A stretch of 7,330 nt of DNA from Alistipes sp. (GTDB lineage: Bacteria; Bacteroidota; Bacteroidia; Bacteroidales; Rikenellaceae): positions 1 through 7,330 of the forward strand of contig JAFOZN010000172.1 of the NCBI GenBank assembly GCA_017391185.1, given 5' to 3'. Position numbers and translations under genes: made by a program. This document shows positions 1-6,417 of the stretch, piece by piece (position 1 is the first letter of the stretch; each line of letters starts with the position of its first letter). The notes under the pieces were generated by a model, which was given only the letters and a program-made list of their open reading frames with translations, ran no database searches and had not been told where the DNA came from.

Positions 1-1014
1 AGAGAGAAGTACAAGAATATGAAGTTGCAGGCTCTGCGTCATACAATTACGCCTTCCGTAAGTTTTGCTTATGCGCCTGATTTCAGCAATCAGAAATATG
101 GATATTATCAGACTATCCAGAGCGATACGACAGGTCGCACAACGGTATATTCGCCATTCTCGAATAACTCCTACGGTGTACCAGGAAGCGGTAAGAGTAT
201 GGCCATGACATTCAACCTTTCGCAAAGTCTGGAGGCAAAGGTACGTAGCGACAGAGATTCTACGGGTGTGAAGAAGGTGAAGATTATCGATGATTTGAGC
301 ATCAGTGGATCATACAACTTCTTGGCCGATTCAATGAAGCTCTCGACACTAAGCATCTCGCTTCGTTCGACTATCACCAAAAAGGTGGGACTCAACCTGC
401 GTACAACACTCGATCCGTATGAGGTAACGCCAGAGGGTAAGCGATATGATAAGCTCACATGGAGTAGAGGAAATCTTGGACGTATCATGAATGCTGGTTG
501 GAGCTTCGGTTATACATTCCAATCCAGAGATTCATCTACGCCTGCCATAAACGATATCAATAGCATACCTACGGAGTATATGAATCCGTTCTATGATCCT
601 TATGGCACGATGAATCCTGCCTTGCGTAGGCAATATATGTCTCAGGCGTATTATGACTTCTCTCTACCGTGGAATCTGGGATTCAACTATAACGTAAATT
701 ACAATCTAAGTTACGTCAACAACGGAACCACAGGTGTAAAGCGTACCGTAACGCAGACCATCGGATTCAACGGAAGTATCACCTTCACCAAGAAGATGTC
801 GGCAACGGTGTCGGGTGGTTATGATATCACAACTCGTAAGTTGACTACATCTTCGATCAACATCACGCGAGATCTGCACTGTTGGCAGATGTCATTCTCA
901 TGGGTTCCGTTTGGATATTACAAGAGTTGGAACTTCCACATCGGCGTGAAGGCTTCATCGTTGCAGGATCTCAAGTATGAGAAGAGTCAGTCGATGTACG
1001 ATAACTATTATTAG
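1..1014 (+). CDS. lptD: LPS-assembly outer-membrane protein LptD, C-terminal part (5' end outside window)
   Basis: The frame is open to the left edge (R-E-K-Y-K-N before the first Met at 19), so about 337 C-terminal residues are visible and the Met at 19 is probably internal. The sequence matches the C-terminal barrel of Bacteroidota LptD. It shows HTITPSVSFAYAPDFS near the start, then a GYY segment, YSPF..NSYGVPGSGKS, a KKVKIIDDLSISGSYNFLADS block, FDPY-like LDPYEVTPEG, and the ending WVPFGYYKSWNFHIGVKAS with the aromatic terminus DNYY. Alternating polar and aromatic residues fit transmembrane beta strands. In this family the barrel, with LptE, places lipopolysaccharide in the outer leaflet of the outer membrane. 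The N-terminal periplasmic domain is not in view. The ABC-F gene begins 38 bp after the stop with no convincing terminator between, so the two may be co-transcribed. Identification rests on recalled family motifs. A generic outer-membrane barrel is the less likely alternative. Confidence 0.82.
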   Translation, partial: REKYKNMKLQALRHTITPSVSFAYAPDFSNQKYGYYQTIQSDTTGRTTVYSPFSNNSYGVPGSGKSMAMTFNLSQSLEAKVRSDRDSTGVKKVKIIDDLSISGSYNFLADSMKLSTLSISLRSTITKKVGLNLRTTLDPYEVTPEGKRYDKLTWSRGNLGRIMNAGWSFGYTFQSRDSSTPAINDINSIPTEYMNPFYDPYGTMNPALRRQYMSQAYYDFSLPWNLGFNYNVNYNLSYVNNGTTGVKRTVTQTIGFNGSITFTKKMSATVSGGYDITTRKLTTSSINITRDLHCWQMSFSWVPFGYYKSWNFHIGVKASSLQDLKYEKSQSMYDNYY

Positions 1015-1052
1015 TGTTTAGCACTCCATAAAAGAGAAATTCAAGAAGAGAG

Positions 1053-2948
1053 ATGGCCAGCTTTCTGCAAGTAGAAAATATCAGCAAGTCATACGGAGAG
1101 AAAGTCCTCTTCGAAAAGATATGTTTTAACATAAACGAGGGCGACAAAATCGCTCTGATAGCTCCTAATGGTACGGGTAAAAGCTCGCTGCTGAAGATTT
1201 TGGCGGGTGTCGACACTTCGGACAGAGGTGGTGAGCTGAAGTTTATGAAGGATATCAAGGTCGCCTTCTTGGATCAAACCACAGACTTCAATCCACAAAA
1301 TACGCTTTATGATGAGATATATTCTCGCTTAGGGGAGAAATATGAGGTAATAAAGCAGTATGAAAAGGCCATCGCAGAGGGTGACGAGAAACTAATCGAG
1401 CAAGCCATTGCCCGCATGGACGCAGTAGATGGGTGGAGCGTAGAGCAACGTATCAAGCAGGTGCTTTCATCCATGAAACTCACACGTCTGGATCAGAGGA
1501 TGGGCGAGTTATCGGGAGGCGAGGCAAAACGTGCTGCCATAGCACTGATGCTTTTGCAGGAGGCCGATTTTTTGGTGATGGATGAGCCGACAAACCATCT
1601 TGACATAGAGGTTATAGAGTATCTGGAGAGCCATCTGCAAAAGGCTCGTTGTACCCTACTCATGGTAACTCACGACCGCTACTTCCTCGATAGAGTATGC
1701 AATACGATATATGAATTGGACCGAGGCCAACTCTATATATATAAAGGTAACTACTCCGATTTCTTGGAAAAGCGAGAGGAGCGTTACACCAACATGCAGG
1801 CCAATATAGACAAGGCTCGCAACCTGCTTCGCCGTGAATTGGAGTGGATACGTAGCACACCACAGGCACGTACGGGCAAGGCAAGATATAGAATCAACGC
1901 ATTCTACGACCTAAAAGACAGAGCGTCAGAGTCGCTCGGACGCAAGGATGTGACAATCAACATCGGCTCATCGCGCTTGGGCGGTAAAATTATCGACTGC
2001 GAGGGCGTGAGTCTCAATTTCGGAGAGCGCAGGATGTTGGATGATTTCACATACAAATTCTCGCGCTACGAACGTGTCGGCATAGTAGGTAAAAACGGTG
2101 TAGGCAAGAGTACCTTCCTCAATCTGATGACGGGAGATTTGATGGCTGACAAAGGTACGGTAGAGCGCGGTGAGACTCTCAGAATAGGATACTATCGCCA
2201 ATCGGGCATACGATTCAAACCAGGACAGAGGGTTATTGATGTAGTGAGGGAGATTGCCGAGACTGCTCGCACGGCCGATGGCGAGAGCATATCTATCACC
2301 TCGATGCTGACTAAATTTCTCTTCCCAGTAGAGGATCAAAACAAACTTGTAGAGATACTCAGTGGTGGAGAGCAACGCAGACTATATCTTTTGACCGTGC
2401 TGATGCAGAATCCAAATTTCTTGATTCTGGATGAGCCTACGAATGATCTGGATATCCTCACATTAAATGTTTTGGAGGATTATTTACTCTCATTCAAAGG
2501 GTGTCTGCTTATCGTTTCCCACGACAGATATTTCTTAGATAAGATAGTAGATCATCTTTTTATCATCAGAGAGGGAGGCCACGTCAAAGATTTTGTCGGT
2601 CAATATAGCGAATACCGCGAATACATCAAGGAGCAGGAGGCTGAGGAGGCTCGACAGGCCAAAATTGCAGCCGAGAAGGAACAACGCAAGAATGCGACCT
2701 TAGCAAATCAAGCACCTACAACACCAACCGCCCCACGCAAAAAGCTATCATACAAGGAGCAACGCGAGTTGGAGGCTTTGGAGCAGGAGATTCCACAGTT
2801 AGAGCAGGAAAAGGGTGAATTGGAAGAGAAACTCTCTTCGGGAGCATTGTCTCACGAAGAGCTCAATGCTGCATCAGAGAGAATCGGCGAGTTGATGGCA
2901 TTGCTCGAAGAAAAAGAGATGCGATGGTTGGAACTTAGCGAGATTTAG
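1053..2948 (+). CDS. uup: ABC-F family ATPase, Uup-like (631 aa)
   Basis: Two ABC cassettes on one chain with no membrane segments define a soluble ABC-F protein, a family that acts on ribosomes (tRNA-site or translation-rescue roles), not in transport. Cassette 1 has Walker A at residues 37-44 (APNGTGKS), Q75, signature LSGGE 153-157, Walker B ending in E178 (MDEPTNHLD) and switch His207. Cassette 2 has Walker A 346-353 (GKNGVGKS), LSGGE 436-440, Walker B ending in E461 and His490. Both catalytic glutamates are present. Residues about 225-300 form the charged interdomain linker that in ABC-F proteins reaches toward the P-site tRNA. After a Pro/Thr-rich stretch (about 549-563), residues 565-630 form a Glu/Leu-rich coiled coil, as in the C-terminal domain of Uup, and this is why I prefer Uup over EttA. 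Cassette 1 Walker A starts with Ala instead of Gly. The ATG at 1053 follows a purine-rich AAGAAGAGAG stretch. The GSCFA gene starts 2 bp after the stop. Antibiotic resistance function is not indicated. Confidence 0.93.
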   Translation: MASFLQVENISKSYGEKVLFEKICFNINEGDKIALIAPNGTGKSSLLKILAGVDTSDRGGELKFMKDIKVAFLDQTTDFNPQNTLYDEIYSRLGEKYEVIKQYEKAIAEGDEKLIEQAIARMDAVDGWSVEQRIKQVLSSMKLTRLDQRMGELSGGEAKRAAIALMLLQEADFLVMDEPTNHLDIEVIEYLESHLQKARCTLLMVTHDRYFLDRVCNTIYELDRGQLYIYKGNYSDFLEKREERYTNMQANIDKARNLLRRELEWIRSTPQARTGKARYRINAFYDLKDRASESLGRKDVTINIGSSRLGGKIIDCEGVSLNFGERRMLDDFTYKFSRYERVGIVGKNGVGKSTFLNLMTGDLMADKGTVERGETLRIGYYRQSGIRFKPGQRVIDVVREIAETARTADGESISITSMLTKFLFPVEDQNKLVEILSGGEQRRLYLLTVLMQNPNFLILDEPTNDLDILTLNVLEDYLLSFKGCLLIVSHDRYFLDKIVDHLFIIREGGHVKDFVGQYSEYREYIKEQEAEEARQAKIAAEKEQRKNATLANQAPTTPTAPRKKLSYKEQRELEALEQEIPQLEQEKGELEEKLSSGALSHEELNAASERIGELMALLEEKEMRWLELSEI

Positions 2949-2950
2949 TT

Positions 2951-3931
2951 ATGCAATTTTTCACCAAAGTAGATATCAAACCCCTGAGCCACAAGCTCTC
3001 ACACTCGGATAAAATTCTGAGTATGGGATCGTGCTTTGCTGAGAATATCGCCCGCAAACTATCGCATGCCAAATTTCATATTACCAGCGCGCCAACAGGT
3101 ATCCTCTTTAATCCCGAATCTATCGCATCAGCTTTAGAAGGGTATGCCCAAAATCAAAGAGAGATACTACCGACAGAACTCTTTTATAATGGGGATTTGT
3201 GGTCACATTATGACTTTCACTCCTCATTTTCTGATTTAGATAGAGACTCAGCTATAAATAATATGCAAAAGGCTTTCGATAAGGGAGCGCAAGCATTAAA
3301 AGAGGCCAACACGATAATTATCACCTTCGGCACAGCTTGGGTATATAGACTCATGGAGAGTGGCAAGGTAGTAGCAAACTGCCACAAGCAACCTCAACGT
3401 CTATTTAGTCGTGAGCTGCTCTCGGCTGGCGAGATTGCCAAGAGATATATCGAGTTACTAAACGGAGAGCTGAAGGACAAACAGGTCTTATTCACAATCA
3501 GTCCAGTAAGGCATCTTGGCGATGGTTTGGAACAAAATTCGCTGAGTAAAGCAATACTCAGAGTAGCGGTAGAGGAGATTTGTAAGGCGTGTGAGAGAGC
3601 CGAGTATTTTCCTTCGTTTGAGATTGTGAATGATGAGCTGAGGGATTACAGATTCTATGCCGAAGATATGACACACCCTTCATCTTTGGCGGTGGATTAT
3701 ATTTGGGAGAGGTTCATGGAGGTGGCATTTGAGAATAAAGAGCAAGAACTCATCGCTCAGATAGAGCGCATAAGGCGAGCCGCAGAGCATCGCCCATTCA
3801 ACCCACGAAGTGACTCTCACCGTAAGTTTTGTGCAAAAATGCTCGGCGAAATAGATAACTTGTACAGGAAGTATCCAGACATAGATTTTTCCAAAGAGAT
3901 AGAAGAGTTTAAAGGTTGGGATATTTCTTAA
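2951..3931 (+). CDS. GSCFA domain-containing protein, SGNH-hydrolase-like (326 aa)
   Basis: The family-naming motif MGSCFAENIARKL is at residues 25-37. Further family blocks follow: SAPTGILFNP 46-55, a TFGTAWVYR block 125-133, NCHKQP 143-148, TISPVRHLGDG 182-192 and YFPSFEIVNDELRDYRFY 219-236 leading to EDMTHPS 238-244. By analogy with SGNH/GDSL hydrolases, Ser27 in GSC would be the nucleophile and Asp239/His242 (DxxH) the other catalytic residues. That assignment is inference, and the substrate is unknown. There is no signal peptide, so the protein is probably cytoplasmic. The length (about 320 aa) is usual for stand-alone Bacteroidota members as I recall them. The start is fixed by the preceding gene: ATG lies 2 bp after the ABC-F stop, which suggests translational coupling. 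The last codons overlap a possible terminator hairpin, so this is probably the last gene of the first transcription unit. Confidence 0.9.
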   Translation: MQFFTKVDIKPLSHKLSHSDKILSMGSCFAENIARKLSHAKFHITSAPTGILFNPESIASALEGYAQNQREILPTELFYNGDLWSHYDFHSSFSDLDRDSAINNMQKAFDKGAQALKEANTIIITFGTAWVYRLMESGKVVANCHKQPQRLFSRELLSAGEIAKRYIELLNGELKDKQVLFTISPVRHLGDGLEQNSLSKAILRVAVEEICKACERAEYFPSFEIVNDELRDYRFYAEDMTHPSSLAVDYIWERFMEVAFENKEQELIAQIERIRRAAEHRPFNPRSDSHRKFCAKMLGEIDNLYRKYPDIDFSKEIEEFKGWDIS

Positions 3932-3940
3932 GCTCTTTTT
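3901..3940 (+). terminator. Possible intrinsic terminator overlapping the end of the GSCFA gene
   Basis: The arm AAGAGTTTAA (3903-3912) pairs with TTAAGCTCTT (3928-3937) over 10 bp with one G-U pair, and two weaker outer pairs are possible. The loop is 15 nt. A run of five T (3936-3940) starts in the 3' arm. The GSCFA stop codon (3929-3931) lies inside the 3' arm. The stem is AT-rich and the loop long, so folding strength is uncertain. Its position between two gene groups, just before a promoter candidate, supports a boundary. Confidence 0.35.
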
Positions 3941-3970
3941 ATGCTCGTTCTGTTTTTTTGAGTAAATTTG
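3938..3970 (+). promoter_or_regulatory. Candidate Bacteroidota-type promoter for the alkaline-phosphatase-like operon
   Basis: TAAATTTG at 3963-3970 is an exact match to the Bacteroidota -7 consensus TAnnTTTG. A -33 element would be expected 19-21 nt upstream. TTTA at 3938-3941 differs at one base from TTTG and gives a 21-nt spacer. Transcription would start near 3976-3978, leaving a very short leader before ATG 3982 and a slightly longer one before ATG 3991. The site lies right after the possible terminator, and this fits the start of a new unit. Not tested against background frequency. Confidence 0.42.
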
Positions 3971-3981
3971 TGGCCATATAT

Positions 3982-5613
3982 ATGAAGATTATGAAGAATT
4001 TAAAGATATACACACTATTAATAGCCTTATTATCTGCGTTTTGCGTAGCTAAAGCCAACACACAACATTCGCCACGACTCTTGGTGAATATCGTGGTAAG
4101 CTCGATGCACGCAGACGATTTGAACAAATACTCTTCGAACTTCTCTTCGGGAGGTTTTCGCCGTCTGATGAATAACGGAGCATGGTTTACCAATGCATCG
4201 TATGACTATATGCAGACCACAACACCCGTATCGCTCGCCACAATCTCGACAGGTGCAATGCCTTCGGTACATGGTGTAGTGGCAGATCGCTGGTTTGATT
4301 ATGTGGGAAACAAGGAAGTGCTGCTTATTGATGACAAGAAGGAGCAGAGTGTAAATTATAGCGGTGGCTCAGGAAGTTACTCTCCACGCAACCTTACGGC
4401 TCAGACTCTGAGTGAGGTTGTGGCAAAGAGCAACAGCAAGAGTCACGTTGCAACCATCGCCATAGAGCCACTATCTGCCATAGTGATGGCGGGTAAGGCT
4501 GGAGAGGTGTATTGGATGGAGACATTGCAGACTGCTTGGACAACATCATCTTACTATACCAAGGAGCTACCAGCATGGATTACGGACTATAACCGTAACG
4601 AGGTAAACCAAACTCACATGATCAAGCGTTGGACTCCGCTGCTTGCATACGATGACTACCACAACAACCAAGTCTCGTGCATAGAGGATCTTAAGAGCAA
4701 TAGCAACAAGCGCATAGATTTCATCGGTGTAGATGAGACTTCGGCAAAGACTCGCATAAATGATGATTATGATCAGATGTGCTACACACCTGCGGGTAAT
4801 AGCGCTTTGCTCTCATTCGCCAAGCAGGTGATTACCAAGGCCGAGATGGGTAAGGATGAGGTGATAGATGTGCTTAATATCGTACTCGACACCCCACGCA
4901 TGATCAGCTCTCGCTTCGGTCCAGAATCTGTCGAGTATGAGGATATGTTGTATCGTTTGGATCGAGATTTGGAGGAGTTTATATCATACATTATGACTCA
5001 AGTGATCGATCCCCAGCATATAGTAATCAGCCTCACTTCGGATCACGGAACAAGCCCTTCGTTCAACTCGCCAGGGGCAGAGCAGGAGCGTTTCAACATA
5101 CGTCAGGCTGAGGTGATTACAAATGCTTTCATCGGTTCTAAGCATGGTAATGGAGAGTGGATTTTGGGATGTATCGACAATGCCATATATCTAAATCACA
5201 ACCTCATAGATGAGAAGGGATTATCTATCACCGAGATGCAGAATGATGTAGCGATGTTCGTAATGCAGCTTCGAGGAGTTTCTCACGCCATGTCGGCAGA
5301 GGCAATGCGAGGTAGCTATTTTGGTAGTGGCTATGGTCGTAAGATACAAAACGGATTCTACCCTCGCCGCTCGGGAGATGTAATCATCAATTTGATGCCA
5401 GGATGGATCGAGGAGAGAGATAACGAGCGTTCATCATCGGGTTCGATGTACAGATACGACACACAAGTACCGCTTATAATCTATGGCGGAGGTGTAGCGC
5501 GCGGAAAGGTTGGCGATAAAGTTGATATCACTTCGCTGGCCACCACTCTCGCGCATATTATCGGAGTCAGCACCCCTTCAGCCGCTGAGGGCGAGATGTT
5601 GAAGATTGAGTAA
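3982..5613 (+). CDS. Secreted alkaline-phosphatase-family protein (PafA-like fold), probable pseudoenzyme
   Basis: This 543-residue protein has a signal peptide (MKN-LKIY, hydrophobic TLLIALLSAF, likely cleavage after AKA at residue 25), so it is probably periplasmic. The alkaline phosphatase / phosphodiesterase scaffold is clear: LLVNIVV 33-39, GGFRRLM 57-63, TISTGAMPSVHGVV 87-100, SPRNL 134-138, RFGPESVEYED 311-321, RLDRDLEEF 325-333, TSDHG 352-356, SGDVI 464-468, PGWIE 473-477, YDTQVPLIIYG 492-502. Against PafA-type enzymes the active site is largely gone. The metal ligand Asp in VVDQM is Ser40, the DxxxH pair before FGP is Arg306/Ser310, and the late HGS His is Ser486. Second-shell Asn is Asp102 and the Lys-Asp-Arg motif is Glu162-Pro-Leu164. 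Only nucleophile-position Thr87 and Asp354-His355 remain. The frame has no lesions, so a maintained non-catalytic role is more likely than decay. An in-frame TTG at 3916 is disfavoured because it would bury the signal peptide. ATG 3991 is an equally possible start. Cys21 is not in a good lipobox. sufE follows after 27 bp. Confidence 0.88.
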   Translation: MKIMKNLKIYTLLIALLSAFCVAKANTQHSPRLLVNIVVSSMHADDLNKYSSNFSSGGFRRLMNNGAWFTNASYDYMQTTTPVSLATISTGAMPSVHGVVADRWFDYVGNKEVLLIDDKKEQSVNYSGGSGSYSPRNLTAQTLSEVVAKSNSKSHVATIAIEPLSAIVMAGKAGEVYWMETLQTAWTTSSYYTKELPAWITDYNRNEVNQTHMIKRWTPLLAYDDYHNNQVSCIEDLKSNSNKRIDFIGVDETSAKTRINDDYDQMCYTPAGNSALLSFAKQVITKAEMGKDEVIDVLNIVLDTPRMISSRFGPESVEYEDMLYRLDRDLEEFISYIMTQVIDPQHIVISLTSDHGTSPSFNSPGAEQERFNIRQAEVITNAFIGSKHGNGEWILGCIDNAIYLNHNLIDEKGLSITEMQNDVAMFVMQLRGVSHAMSAEAMRGSYFGSGYGRKIQNGFYPRRSGDVIINLMPGWIEERDNERSSSGSMYRYDTQVPLIIYGGGVARGKVGDKVDITSLATTLAHIIGVSTPSAAEGEMLKIE

Positions 5614-5640
5614 ATTTTTAAGGAAAAGAGCTTTAAGATT

Positions 5641-6057
5641 ATGAAAGATCCTATTCAGGAAGAGATTATAGAGGAGTTTTCGGTTTTTGATGAGTGGTTG
5701 GATAAATACGACTACCTGATAGAGTTGAGCGACTCCTTGCCACCCATTGTGGCAGAACACCGCACAGAAGAGTATGCCATCAAGGGTTGTCAATCCAGAG
5801 TATGGGTTGACGCTAAAGAAGAGGATGGAAAGGTATTCTTCGCAGCCGATAGCGATGCAATTATTACCAAGGGAATTATTGCCCTTCTGATTCGTGTGAT
5901 GAATGGACGCAAGCCGCAGGAGATTGTAGATATGGATCTCTACTTTATTGATGCCATCGGCTTGGGTGAAAATCTCTCGCCAACACGTAGCAACGGACTG
6001 GTGGCAATGATCAAACAGATGAAAATGTATGCTTTGGCTCTCACGAGCAAGGCCTAA
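5641..6057 (+). CDS. sufE: SufE family cysteine desulfuration protein (138 aa)
   Basis: SufE accepts persulfide sulfur from the cysteine desulfurase SufS on one cysteine and passes it to the SUF scaffold during Fe-S cluster assembly in the cytoplasm. The acceptor is Cys50 in the conserved KGCQSRVW block (48-55). Other family marks are DSLPPI (31-36), ITKGIIALLIRVMNG (75-89) followed by KPQEI, and LSPTRSNGL (112-120) near the C-terminus. The length is typical. AGGA at 5621-5624 in a purine-rich stretch lies about 16 nt before the ATG, too far for an ideal Shine-Dalgarno site. The gene sits between the phosphatase-like gene and a MIP18-domain gene, with gaps of 27 and 17 bp. No sufS, sufB, sufC or sufD is in this window, so its partner must be encoded elsewhere. 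CsdE is a near homologue, but the Bacteroidota context favours SufE. Confidence 0.95.
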   Translation: MKDPIQEEIIEEFSVFDEWLDKYDYLIELSDSLPPIVAEHRTEEYAIKGCQSRVWVDAKEEDGKVFFAADSDAIITKGIIALLIRVMNGRKPQEIVDMDLYFIDAIGLGENLSPTRSNGLVAMIKQMKMYALALTSKA

Positions 6058-6074
6058 AGAAGAATTCTTAAGAG

Positions 6075-6398
6075 ATGATGAGTCCAGAAGATATTTTACG
6101 AGTAGAACACGATATAGTTCTGACGCTCAAAAATATATACGATCCAGAGATTCCTGTCAACATCTATGATTTGGGTTTGATCTATGAGATCGAGTATGAG
6201 CCTACGGGAGTGGCCAACATACGTATGACGCTCACAGCACCAAACTGCCCAATGGCCGATATTTTGGTGGATGATATCAACACCCAAGTCAAGAAGATCA
6301 ATGGAGTAGAGGAGGTCAATATAATCCTCACATTCGATCCACCTTGGGATAAAAGCATGATGAGCGAGGAGGCATTGTTGGAATTGAATTTATTGTAA
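6075..6398 (+). CDS. MIP18/DUF59 family Fe-S cluster assembly protein, SufT-like (107 aa)
   Basis: The protein is essentially one MIP18 (DUF59) domain. It has an N-terminal helix, then DPEIPVNIYDLGLIYEI (23-39), the TAPNCPMAD motif (54-62) with conserved Cys58, a VDDINTQVKKINGVEEV stretch (65-81), and the closing TFDPPWDKSMMSE (86-98). Family members (SufT, PaaD and the eukaryotic CIA protein MIP18) take part in Fe-S cluster maturation or delivery. Cys58 is the residue usually linked to that role. It lies 17 bp after sufE, so a joint job in Fe-S assembly is well supported. Two ATG codons in a row (6075, 6078) are possible starts. AAGAG directly touches the first one and is too close to act as a normal ribosome site. 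The symbol sufT is possible but the domain alone does not separate SufT from related members. Confidence 0.92.
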   Translation: MMSPEDILRVEHDIVLTLKNIYDPEIPVNIYDLGLIYEIEYEPTGVANIRMTLTAPNCPMADILVDDINTQVKKINGVEEVNIILTFDPPWDKSMMSEEALLELNLL

Positions 6399-6417
6399 AA
6401 GACAATATAGAGCGACC

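Noticed and set aside
1013..1025. Small hairpin AGTG-TTTAG-CACT after the lptD stop
   Set aside because: The stem is only 4-5 bp with no T-run, so it does not support a terminator.
1968..2375. 135-codon open frame on the minus strand
   Set aside because: It lies wholly inside the ABC-F gene opposite conserved cassette 2 sequence, with no recognisable domain. It is a shadow frame.
3916..3981. In-frame TTG start that would add 22 residues to the phosphatase-like protein
   Set aside because: It overlaps the GSCFA gene and the possible terminator, lies upstream of the promoter candidate, and would bury a clear signal peptide.
4036..4050. Possible lipoprotein cysteine (Cys21) in the phosphatase-like signal peptide
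   Set aside because: The residues before it (SAF) do not fit a lipobox, which needs a small residue at -1. A normal signal peptidase I site AKA follows.
3930..5633. 10-bp inverted repeat AAGCTCTTTT (3930-3939) and AAAAGAGCTT (5624-5633) flanking the phosphatase-like gene
   Set aside because: It is short and AT-rich, one copy is part of the terminator candidate, and there are no target duplications or transposase. Chance is the simplest explanation.
6060..6069. Perfect 10-bp palindrome AAGAATTCTT between sufE and the MIP18 gene
   Set aside because: It is too short and isolated to be called an operator or terminator.
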